The notes under the pieces: generated by a model
What the model was told of the DNA's origin: nothing
The model's input: only the letters and a program-made list of their open reading frames with translations
Database searches by the model: none
Position numbers and translations under genes: made by a program
In this document: positions 1 to 4,907 of the stretch, one piece after another
Position numbering within the stretch: position 1 is the first letter of the stretch
How the letters are laid out: every line of letters begins with the position of its first letter
DNA from: Thermoanaerobacterium sp.
GTDB taxonomy: Bacteria; Bacillota; Thermoanaerobacteria; Thermoanaerobacterales; Thermoanaerobacteraceae
NCBI GenBank assembly: GCA_029960905.1
Contig: JASBVU010000078.1
Span: forward strand, 1-7,816
Direction: 5' to 3'
DNA: 7,816 nucleotides

Positions 1-2
1 CG

Positions 3-23
3 TGCGTGAGCGAAGCGAACGCA
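3..23. other. GC-rich near-palindrome with a GCGAAGC core
   Basis: TGCGT (3-7) and ACGCA (19-23) can pair. Inside them G8-A9 faces G17-A18 (possible tandem G-A pairs) and GC (10-11) pairs with GC (15-16) around a GAA loop. The core GCGAAGC is a heptamer known to form an unusually stable DNA mini-hairpin. A T-rich stretch follows on the plus strand, so it could also be a weak terminator for a rightward gene left of the window. It lies at the window edge and its role is unknown. Confidence 0.25.
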
Positions 24-38
24 AGTATTTATTTCTTT

Positions 39-64
39 TATTTGTTTTATTTATTTGTTTTATT
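39..64. repeat. Two perfect 13 bp T-rich direct repeats
   Basis: TATTTGTTTTATT occurs at 39-51 and again, directly abutting, at 52-64. A similar imperfect copy with C for G starts at about 30. The tract is low in complexity, on the far side of the palindrome array from the terminase gene. No function can be assigned. Confidence 0.6.
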
Positions 65-76
65 TATATTACTTCG

Positions 77-159
77 GGTCTAATTTCTAGACCTTGGAGG
101 TCTAATTTTTAGACCATGGAAGTCTAAAATCTAGACCATGGAAGTATAAGATTTATACC
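77..159. promoter_or_regulatory. Array of four 17 bp palindromes at exact 22 bp spacing
   Basis: Palindromic units occupy 77-93, 99-115, 121-137 and 143-159. The first three have arms GTCTA and TAGAC. The fourth reads GTATAA...TTATAC, so the change in the left arm is matched by the complementary change in the right arm, which argues that symmetry itself is selected. The 5 bp spacers are TTGGA, ATGGA and ATGGA. A 22 bp period is about two helical turns and would place dimeric proteins on one face of the DNA. The array lies beyond the terminator of the leftward terminase operon, so it probably controls something past the left edge, or is a structural or packaging site. The binding protein is unknown. 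Confidence 0.65.
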
Positions 160-191
160 TTTACACCATATAAGTATAATGTTTGTAATAT

Positions 192-215
192 AAAAACCCC
201 GCCGTGTGGGCGGGG
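192..215 (-). terminator. Rho-independent terminator of the terminase operon
   Basis: Read on the minus strand, CCCCGCC (215-209) pairs with GGCGGGG (203-197) around a 5-base loop and is followed at once by a run of five T (196-192). It lies about 25 bp beyond the terL stop codon. This is a textbook factor-independent terminator for leftward transcription. Confidence 0.9.
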
Positions 216-239
216 TAATGTAAAAAAGTTCAATAAATT

Positions 240-1919
240 TTACTTTTTAATCCTAGCACCAGCAATAATGGGTATAGATAAGCTTTGGAATGTTTCTGCC
301 TCATCTGTAGATACAAGCCATGCCGCTATTGCTCTAGCGTCAGAAAAATCTTTTGAATTTTTTTTATCGTGGTCTATCTTGTTCCCGTTTACCAGCTTAA
401 TTTTCTTCAGTTCCTCATTAGCTTCTGGAATATCTAACAGTTCGATAAGGCCAGAGTATATTAATGTCTTAAGATTCTGATAAATCTGTAGCTGAAACGG
501 GTTAGAAAATGTTTTATCTTCCGCCTCTACACCCATACTCATTAATCTCTGAACAACCTCAGCAGAGTTGAATTTGTCAAATAAAGCTTTTTTAACATGC
601 ACTTGCCGCACTATTATATCTAAAATGTCAGCTACGTTCATTAAATCAACAGGTAGCCGCTCTTTTTTATCTGGCTTCCATTGCAGTAACAAATCTTCGA
701 CAGGTTTGTTTATCCATCGAATTATTGTTTCCCCGTTTTCAACAACTTCTATGGCTGTCGGCTCTGCGTGCATAACAGAAATGACATAACTATCTGTTTT
801 TACACCGCCGTCTCCACCAATATAATATACATAATCTGGATTAAGTTTTAAATTAAACATCTCTAACCCTACAAAATATTTTTCCTCACCTGTAGCCAAT
901 GTTTTAACTGAAACTGTCTCTTGTATAATTAAGCCAGGGTTTTGCGATGTTTTTCCTATTTTAACAACCTGGTCAACACGTTCTGGGTATTGTATAAGTG
1001 CCTCAGTTTGTTTAGGGGGAATACACTCATATTTTTGTCTTGCCCCTTCAGGGTCTTGCTTGTAATCTGCTTCAAGCGACTCTTTTTTTATACCTAAATT
1101 CACTTCCCAAGAAGCTGCTCTAATCCTATATATTTCAGGATTGTTCTCCCCTTGATTATACTTAAACATCATGAAATCGTCTTCGTGGCGGGGGTAAGAG
1201 ATAAACATTAATAACATTTTATCATTATATCTAGACACAGCAGATGATCTAAAAATACTGTACAGTTCTTCAGCTTTTTTATAATCAAACCCACCAATTT
1301 CATCAAAAATAACCATAAGTGGGTTAAATCCTTCAAATTTTTCCGCTTCAGAGTGCGCTGAATGCGCTGTTATATTTTTATAAAACCGTATCTGTTTCTT
1401 AGTCAGTTGAAATTCTCTTGGTGATTCTGGTTGTCTATTTACCCTTACAAACCATTTACTGTTTAAAAGCCTTGCTTTTAGTTTAGTGAAATAGACATTA
1501 TTAGCTTGGTTTGCATTAATTGCAACATTAACAAGGTCAATTGGCTCGCCTTGGCCGAACCCAAAATACTCGTGAGGGTCTCTAAGGTTTAATAGTAAAT
1601 AACTCATATATGTCATAATTGCAGATGCAAGAAAGTCTTTTCCAGAACCCTTACCTAGAAGAAAGACCATTTCTGTAATGTTACCGAACTTATTGCAGTA
1701 TTTTTTATCTCCTGTAAACTTACATAAAATAACATCATTAACATCCTTTAAAATTTGTGTCTGCTTTCCTGGGTATGGCCTTTCATTTAAAAACATAGGT
1801 GAAGAGAAGAACGTTAGAAGATCAACTGGTTCCTCTCTCCAAATAGAGGAAGTGTTGCTTTCGGCAAGTGAAATAAACTCGTCAAATAGCCTATCAAACT
1901 TAGCCATCTGCCTATTCAT
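240..1919 (-). CDS. terL: Phage terminase large subunit (packaging ATPase and nuclease)
   Basis: This 559-residue protein is the motor and nuclease that packages phage DNA into proheads, working with the small subunit encoded just upstream. The N-terminal ATPase domain shows a Walker A loop GKGSGKD (residues 89-95) and a Walker B segment LMVIFDE (201-207, D206 and catalytic E207), followed by a possible coupling motif around ISYP (240-243). The C-terminal RNase H-like nuclease domain shows acidic residues in GGDGG (D370), FDKFNS (D448) and KDFSDA (D527), the expected three-aspartate metal site. The length is normal for TerL. The ATG at 1917-1919 overlaps the stop region of the upstream gene, with GAGGGG almost touching it, so translational coupling is likely; a start four codons later (1907) is possible. 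D at the last Walker A position, where S or T is usual, is atypical. A terminator follows. Confidence 0.95.
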   Translation of the reverse strand: MNRQMAKFDRLFDEFISLAESNTSSIWREEPVDLLTFFSSPMFLNERPYPGKQTQILKDVNDVILCKFTGDKKYCNKFGNITEMVFLLGKGSGKDFLASAIMTYMSYLLLNLRDPHEYFGFGQGEPIDLVNVAINANQANNVYFTKLKARLLNSKWFVRVNRQPESPREFQLTKKQIRFYKNITAHSAHSEAEKFEGFNPLMVIFDEIGGFDYKKAEELYSIFRSSAVSRYNDKMLLMFISYPRHEDDFMMFKYNQGENNPEIYRIRAASWEVNLGIKKESLEADYKQDPEGARQKYECIPPKQTEALIQYPERVDQVVKIGKTSQNPGLIIQETVSVKTLATGEEKYFVGLEMFNLKLNPDYVYYIGGDGGVKTDSYVISVMHAEPTAIEVVENGETIIRWINKPVEDLLLQWKPDKKERLPVDLMNVADILDIIVRQVHVKKALFDKFNSAEVVQRLMSMGVEAEDKTFSNPFQLQIYQNLKTLIYSGLIELLDIPEANEELKKIKLVNGNKIDHDKKNSKDFSDARAIAAWLVSTDEAETFQSLSIPIIAGARIKK

Positions 1920-2496
1920 TCCCCTCGTTAACTATATCACTAATAAGACCAGAAGTTTTTGCAGCTTTCAACCTGTCAACGATTGCAGGAAGTTTTTCAG
2001 GGCATTCTTCTCGTACCGCATTTATAACTATCTCTATAAATTTACGAACATTACTATAATCTATTAACTCTTTTTGCACATCTGTCATAAATTTTAATAG
2101 TTCTCTTAATTCTGAAGCAACTGCTTTAAACTGATACGGGTTTACTAGTTTACCGTTTTCTCTAGCATCTTCTTCCATTTCTTCTAATAGTTGTTTTGTT
2201 TTTGAAAATATCGAAGATGCTTCTTGAGCAATGTCGATACTGTTGTTAACAACTTTTACTAATCTCTGTTTATTCTCCCTTATCACTTCTTTCTGTACAT
2301 CTGAAAATCTATCTAAAAATCTCATCACAGTCCATTTATCGATAGGATCTTCTTTCGGTACTTTACCACTGGCATTAAGTTGATCAGCGATCTGTTGATA
2401 ACTGAGACCGCTATACCTTAAATTAACTGTATCCTCTTCAAGTTTATATTTAACAATTTTAGATAATTTTGTTAATCTAGCTGGTTTGTCACTCAT
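1912..2496 (-). CDS. terS: Probable terminase small subunit (DNA-recognition protein)
   Basis: This 194-residue protein is directly upstream of terL and overlaps it by 8 bp, the normal terS-terL order. Residues about 22-64 look like a helix-turn-helix region: a helix containing NLRYSG, the recognition-like LSYQQIADQLNASGK, then DKWTVMRFLDRF. Residues about 66-160 are rich in charged heptad-like helices (for example KTKQLLEEMEEDARENGK), suiting the oligomerisation domain by which TerS forms rings. The C-terminal tail is acidic. In known phages TerS binds the packaging site and presents DNA to TerL. The assignment rests on position, size and architecture, because TerS proteins diverge too much for reliable recognition by eye. 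Another small DNA-binding protein is possible. The start overlaps the previous gene's stop (GATGAGTGA). Confidence 0.72.
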   Translation of the reverse strand: MSDKPARLTKLSKIVKYKLEEDTVNLRYSGLSYQQIADQLNASGKVPKEDPIDKWTVMRFLDRFSDVQKEVIRENKQRLVKVVNNSIDIAQEASSIFSKTKQLLEEMEEDARENGKLVNPYQFKAVASELRELLKFMTDVQKELIDYSNVRKFIEIVINAVREECPEKLPAIVDRLKAAKTSGLISDIVNEGNE

Positions 2497-2698
2497 CTAA
2501 TACACCATCCTCTATAAGTGGATCAGGCTTGTATCTATCACATTCCTCAACTGAGAATAATGTGATTAAATCTACACCCCAACGTTTAAATGCCTCTCTT
2601 TCTATTAAACTAGTATTCATTTCAAAAAAATCATATCGATCGCATTTTGTCATAAACCTGCATGTTGTGCATAAACTAAGATCTAGTTTTTCTGACAT
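2489..2698 (-). CDS. Small Cys-rich protein, possible metal-binding
   Basis: This 69-residue protein has cysteines at 10, 13, 19 and 53, in the pattern C-x2-C-x5-C followed much later by C. The sequence CDRY appears twice (19-22 and 53-56), suggesting two halves that bring four cysteines around zinc or an iron-sulphur cluster; this is inference. The frame stays open upstream to an ATG at 2800. The ATG at 2698 is preferred because AAAGGG sits 7 bases before it, the upstream ATG has no good ribosome binding site, and the longer version would have to read through a GC-rich hairpin. Its stop overlaps the TerS start by 8 bp, so the two are probably translated together. The function is unknown; a regulator or packaging accessory fits the position. 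Confidence 0.7.
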   Translation of the reverse strand: MSEKLDLSLCTTCRFMTKCDRYDFFEMNTSLIEREAFKRWGVDLITLFSVEECDRYKPDPLIEDGVLDE

Positions 2699-2757
2699 AC
2701 TAACACCCTTTCTTATATTATAGTTATAGGTTATGTACTTAATAGCAACAAATAACA

Positions 2758-2777
2758 CCGCCACTATATGGTGGCGG
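2758..2777 (-). terminator. GC-rich hairpin between genes, weak terminator or attenuator
   Basis: On the minus strand CCGCCAC (2777-2771) pairs with GTGGCGG (2764-2758) around the loop CATATA. It is followed by TGTTATTTG, a broken T-tract, so termination would be partial. It lies just after the stop of the membrane-protein gene and before the Cys-rich gene. It may lower readthrough into terS-terL or act as an mRNA stability boundary. Confidence 0.5.
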
Positions 2778-2792
2778 CGCGGTATAATAAAG

Positions 2793-3077
2793 TCACTCAT
2801 CCAACCATTTATCTACTTTCCTTTGAATCTTCTCCATCCTTTCTCCTGCCGCCGCCATCCTCCCGAATACAAGCCCAAGAATAACTGAAGTATTAAACGC
2901 GGCAAACAGTGGCTCGTATTGTTTAACCATTTCTACTGAAATATAAGGCATTAAGAGAAAATAGCCACCAATCACCACGCCCAAGATAACAAGAGAGCCA
3001 AAAGACGAAACTGAATAATGCATCATCGAGAAAATGATGAAAAATACAATACCTAAAATCCATGCTAAAACAACCAT
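2793..3077 (-). CDS. Small membrane protein with three predicted helices
   Basis: This 94-residue protein is mostly hydrophobic. Predicted membrane segments are about residues 2-18 (rich in I, V and F), 28-46 and 57-72, followed by a charged tail (79-94) with E, K, R and D. Size and three-helix layout with a charged C-terminus resemble small phage membrane proteins, including some holins. No endolysin gene is beside it, so holin is only one possibility. GGGGGTGAT lies immediately before the ATG at 3077 and serves as ribosome binding site. The gene follows the beta-rich gene by about 30 bp and is probably in the same leftward operon. A hairpin after its stop may reduce transcription into the next genes. 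Confidence 0.75.
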   Translation of the reverse strand: MVVLAWILGIVFFIIFSMMHYSVSSFGSLVILGVVIGGYFLLMPYISVEMVKQYEPLFAAFNTSVILGLVFGRMAAAGERMEKIQRKVDKWLDE

Positions 3078-3107
3078 AGCATCACCCCCTAAGTATATAA
3101 TAACATA

Positions 3108-3467
3108 TTATCCTAAAAGTGACAAGGTTAATTCAACTATGGCCTCACCATCACCTTCAACTTCTAGAATAACTTTATCCCCCACCCGAAGGGGGCGGGG
3201 GGAAAGAAGAGGTATCCCCTCCCCAAATTCCATATAATAAACATCCTCAATAAGAGTATATATACCCCCATTAGACTCTTTAACCTTAAGTGACCATTTC
3301 ATTTCATTAGAACTAGACACAGAACCCTTCAAATATACAATTACAAGCTCACAGTCCCTGTCAATTACAATTTCAAACTCCCCAGGAGCATCAAAGGCCT
3401 CACTAACCATGAACGGATGCCGCTTGCTTGGGAAAAGATCCCATTTACCTCCACTTAGAATTTTCAT
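3108..3467 (-). CDS. Unknown beta-rich protein, first gene of the leftward operon
   Basis: This 119-residue protein is not recognised. The alternating polar and hydrophobic pattern (for example EFEIVIDRDCELVIVYLKG at 30-48 and KVILEVEGDGEAIVELTLS at 98-116) predicts a beta-sandwich, as in virion decoration, fibre or neck proteins; this is inference. There is no signal peptide or membrane segment. The frame can be opened further upstream at GTG 3476, but ATG 3467 is preferred because GGGTGAT is then placed a few bases before it. A candidate promoter lies about 115 bp upstream. Part of the coding strand is unusually C-rich and G-rich near 3179-3200, unlike its AT-rich surroundings, where it encodes a Pro-Arg-rich turn. 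Confidence 0.72.
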   Translation of the reverse strand: MKILSGGKWDLFPSKRHPFMVSEAFDAPGEFEIVIDRDCELVIVYLKGSVSSSNEMKWSLKVKESNGGIYTLIEDVYYMEFGEGIPLLSPRPLRVGDKVILEVEGDGEAIVELTLSLLG

Positions 3468-3587
3468 TATCATCACCCATACTGTAGTTTAAAATAAAAA
3501 GCATCAATAAAACATAATATTAACATGCATAATTATTGAAAATAAAGAGTATTGTATTCAAAAATACCTAGTTTCTCATAAATGATA

Positions 3588-3616
3588 TGTATAATTATTC
3601 AAATAATACTTGTCAG
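3588..3616 (-). promoter_or_regulatory. Candidate leftward promoter for the terminase operon
   Basis: On the minus strand CTGACA (3616-3611, 5 of 6 to consensus) is followed after exactly 17 bp by TATACA (3593-3588, 4 of 6). The start point would be near 3581, leaving an untranslated leader of about 115 bases before the gene at 3467. The region is AT-rich and such matches arise by chance, so this is only a candidate. A phage late promoter needing its own factor could look different. Confidence 0.35.
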
Positions 3617-3627
3617 TATAACAGCAC

Positions 3628-3660
3628 CTAATATTATTAAGCATTGCACAATAATATTAG
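3628..3660. repeat. Perfect 10 bp inverted repeat
   Basis: CTAATATTAT (3628-3637) is exactly complementary to ATAATATTAG (3651-3660), with 13 bp between them containing ATTGCAC. It could be a hairpin or a binding site. There is no T-tract next to it, so it is not a clear terminator. Confidence 0.6.
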
Positions 3661-3713
3661 ATAGATACCGCATCTTAATACAGGACGATGTTAAGGCACA
3701 TAGATTAAATAGA

Positions 3714-3733
3714 ATGTTGCCTCAATGCAACAT
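3714..3733. repeat. 7 bp inverted repeat
   Basis: ATGTTGC (3714-3720) pairs with GCAACAT (3727-3733) around CTCAAT. It is part of the dense set of small palindromes in the divergent region and no function is seen. Confidence 0.45.
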
Positions 3734-3868
3734 AAACTGAAAAATTTTCATGTAGGTCACAGAAAGGTACCCCAGCGGCAGAGCGATTTTCAGAATTTTC
3801 AGGCACTGGGGGGGGGATATATAAATAGTGTTATAAATCATCCAATCTTGCATAATACTGCCGACAAT

Positions 3869-4054
3869 GTGCAATAAATGCATAATAAGATCAACACGTG
3901 TACTGTATAAGTTCACGCGAAGAAAGGGACGGCATAACTGGAGTGGCGTATGTACGCAGGCTGCTGCTCTTCTTTTTTCAGAAAAAAAGTTTCACATAAT
4001 AGTAATTATGCGAAGCCGGCATATGCAGGCTGCATAGTGCAATAAATAGCATAA
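3869..4054. repeat. Diverged direct repeat GTGCAATAAAT(A)GCATAA
   Basis: GTGCAATAAATGCATAA (3869-3885) recurs at 4037-4054 with one inserted A. GCAGGCTGC also occurs twice (about 3956-3964 and 4025-4033), and a TTCACGCGAAGAAAGG-like segment near 3911 resembles TTACACGCAAGAAGG at 4113. These pairs suggest an old local duplication with rearranged order, or reuse of binding motifs. Confidence 0.45.
3972..4036. repeat. Cluster of four adjacent hairpin-forming sequences
   Basis: Consecutive inverted repeats are CTTTTTT/AAAAAAG (3972-3978 and 3983-3989, loop CAGA), TTCACATAAT/ATTATGCGAA (3991-4000 and 4005-4014, one mismatch), TATGC/GCATA (4007-4011 and 4019-4023) and TATGCAG/CTGCATA (4022-4036, one central base). 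Some overlap, so alternative foldings compete. Such clusters occur at origins and packaging sites. None is followed by a T-tract that would make it a plain terminator. Confidence 0.5.
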
Positions 4055-4062
4055 AAGAATGC

Positions 4063-4092
4063 TGATATCAACATGATATCATAGTGATATCA
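4063..4092. repeat. Three TGATATCA palindromes at 11 bp spacing (iteron-like)
   Basis: TGATATCA occurs perfectly at 4063-4070, 4074-4081 and 4085-4092, with spacers ACA and TAG. An 11 bp step is one helical turn, so all three sites face the same side of the helix. A related TGATATT is near 4153. This is a good candidate for cooperative binding by an initiator or repressor. Confidence 0.65.
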
Positions 4093-4112
4093 TACTGAAA
4101 CGTTGCAAAAAA

Positions 4113-4123
4113 TTACACGCAAG
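4113..4123. promoter_or_regulatory. TTACACGCAAG site, variant of the P1 operator motif
   Basis: TTACAC followed by GCAAG resembles TTACACTTGCAAG at promoter P1, lacking the TT between the halves. It lies in the divergent region without a -10 element, so it would be a binding site rather than a promoter. The match is short. Confidence 0.25.
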
Positions 4124-4207
4124 AAGGCTGACATCATCTCGCAAGCCATGTCATGATATTGCGCACTATAACCATACATCGCGGCACGGAAGCATAGGTA
4201 ATATTAC

Positions 4208-4221
4208 GTTACACGTGCAAC
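4208..4221. promoter_or_regulatory. Palindromic GTTACACGTGCAAC site, like the P1 operator half
   Basis: This 14 bp sequence is a palindrome but for one mismatched pair and matches GTTACACTTGCAAG at 4524-4537 in 12 of 14 positions. No -10 element lies at the matching distance, so it looks like a stand-alone binding site. ACACGTGT at 3894-3901 is a further related palindrome. Confidence 0.4.
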
Positions 4222-4268
4222 TCTTTTGTAATCGATGTCGAGAACGCGCGCGCATGTAACTTTATTTG

Positions 4269-4424
4269 TATGTTTATATGTTTATATATCTACATATCAC
4301 TATGTATGTATCTTTACATATGACTATGTTTATATGTTTATATATCTACATATCACTATGTATGTATCTTTACATATGACTATGTTTATATATCTTTGTA
4401 TGATTGCATATCACTATGTATTTG
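4269..4424. repeat. Two perfect 56 bp AT-rich tandem repeats plus a degraded third
   Basis: Positions 4269-4324 and 4325-4380 are identical 56-mers beginning TATGTTTATATG. A shorter, diverged third copy follows at 4381-4424, sharing TATGTTTATATATC and CATATCACTATGTAT. Each unit contains overlapping small hairpins, TACATA-TCAC-TATGTA and TATGTA-TCTT-TACATA. Perfect identity implies recent duplication or ongoing homogenisation. Because 56 is not a multiple of three, the repeat would be read in different frames in successive copies, so an open frame across it (4235-4459) is not taken as a gene. It could be a DNA unwinding element. Confidence 0.85.
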
Positions 4425-4512
4425 AATTGGGAATACATATACTCTTCTCTATTGTATGATTACTATTATAATTGGTTTTATACAGAATATTTCTTTGTCT
4501 CGCCCGCCACCA

Positions 4513-4559
4513 CAACTGTAAAAGTTACACTTGCAAGCGCCAGCTATGTATGGTATAAT
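4513..4559 (+). promoter_or_regulatory. Promoter P1 with an operator overlapping the -35
   Basis: TTGCAA (4531-4536), 17 bp, then a perfect TATAAT (4554-4559) forms a sigma-A-type promoter, with TATGG just before the -10. An inverted repeat, CAACTGTA (4513-4520) and TACACTTG (4526-4533), one mismatch, runs into the -35, so a bound protein could block or recruit polymerase. GGTTC lies 19 bp after the -10. The same arrangement is found at P2. Confidence 0.8.
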
Positions 4560-4607
4560 TAATTTGAAGTTAAGGATAGGTTCCTATAATATAGGGAGGG
4601 ATTGATA

Positions 4608-4796
4608 ATGTATAAACTTTTTGCAATCGTAAGAACTCAAGGAAGGATAGCTTCTATTTTGTATTCGAAAGGAGGATATAAGATTATATTTGACAAGAAA
4701 GAAATTGATACCAGCGATCCTTTCAAAGACATTTTTTCTTTTTCACCCGTAAGAAAAAATATTGATATTGTTTTTGTTTCGCAAAATGTTTCTTAG
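4608..4796 (+). CDS. Small unknown protein under promoter P1
   Basis: This 62-residue protein is not recognised. The ATG at 4608 is chosen because GGGAGGG ends 7 bases before it; an in-frame TTG at 4602 would be too close to that site. The N-terminus (MYKLFAIVRTQGRIASILYS) and the KIIFDKKEID and NIDIVFVSQ segments suggest a small alpha/beta fold with several beta strands. There is no signal peptide and no cysteine. Its leader can form a hairpin that pairs TTCCTA (4581-4586) with TAGGGA (4592-4597), partly hiding the ribosome binding site. The gene sits alone between P1 and P2, and no clear terminator separates it from the next gene, so readthrough into the RtcB operon is possible. Confidence 0.7.
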   Translation: MYKLFAIVRTQGRIASILYSKGGYKIIFDKKEIDTSDPFKDIFSFSPVRKNIDIVFVSQNVS

Positions 4797-4808
4797 TCCC
4801 TTCCCACC

Positions 4809-4857
4809 GCAAGTGCAGAAATTTGCACTTGCAAAGATTAATTTTGTATTGTATAAT
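4809..4857 (+). promoter_or_regulatory. Promoter P2 with a 24 bp operator, drives the RtcB operon
   Basis: TTGCAA (4829-4834), 17 bp, TATAAT (4852-4857) matches P1 exactly in spacing, again with TGTAT before the -10. A perfect 9 bp inverted repeat, GCAAGTGCA (4809-4817) and TGCACTTGC (4824-4832), overlaps the -35. It ends upstream of the transcribed region, so it acts as DNA, not as an RNA hairpin. GGTTC again lies 19 bp after the -10. Confidence 0.85.
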
Positions 4858-4907
4858 GAAAATGGACCTAATGAAAGGTTCTCATAAAAATGAAGGAGGA
4901 ATAGAAA

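Larger units (their letters stand above)
3468..4607. other. 1.1 kb non-coding divergent region, candidate origin or regulatory hub
   Basis: No convincing gene is found between the leftward and rightward operons. Open frames here are short, lack good ribosome binding sites or run across tandem repeats. The region holds many inverted repeats, three phased TGATATCA palindromes, a run of nine G (3808-3816), ATTTTCAG twice (3786-3802), a purine-pyrimidine alternating tract (4244-4258, containing CGCGCGCGC) directly beside AT-rich 56 bp tandem repeats, and rightward promoter P1 at its end. Iteron-like sites next to an AT-rich, easily melted block are typical of theta-type origins, while a role in packaging or transcription control is also possible. 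No tRNA or known RNA was recognised. Confidence 0.5.

Noticed and set aside
152..180. Plus-strand TTTATA-17-TATAAT promoter match beside the palindrome array
   Set aside because: It would transcribe antisense into terL through the terminator hairpin, and part of the match is just the palindrome sequence.
2717..2722. Perfect minus-strand TATAAT before the Cys-rich gene
   Set aside because: There is no acceptable -35 at 17 bp, and the predicted start point (near 2710) would fall inside the ribosome binding site.
3770..3816. tRNA-like stretch (AGCGGCAGAGCG resembling a D-arm)
   Set aside because: No matching acceptor stem, anticodon stem or T-arm (GGTTCGA) can be built on either strand.
3725..3877. 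Rightward frame of about 50 codons starting ATGCAACATAAA
   Set aside because: There is no ribosome binding site before the ATG, and it starts inside a hairpin. It could be a decayed gene fragment but cannot be supported.
3722..3916. Leftward open frame of 64 codons in the divergent region
   Set aside because: It has no convincing ribosome binding site or protein-like pattern, and it crosses the G9 run and palindromes.
3950..4045. 31-codon frame after GGAG at 3940, with YAGC twice
   Set aside because: The spacing is plausible, but the peptide is explained by the repeated GCAGGCTGC and poly-A/T hairpin DNA.
4199..4207. TAATATTAC, identical to the nick-site nonamer of geminivirus-type rolling-circle origins
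   Set aside because: It is not in the loop of a stem-loop here, no Rep gene is seen, and a match is easy by chance in AT-rich DNA.
4235..4459. Open frame of 74 codons across the 56 bp tandem repeats
   Set aside because: The product is Tyr- and Met-rich low-complexity sequence, the repeat unit is not a multiple of three, and there is no good ribosome binding site.
4668..4680. Strong AAAGGAGGA inside the gene at 4608
   Set aside because: No ATG, GTG or TTG lies at a working distance. The sequence is explained by Lys-Gly-Gly codons.
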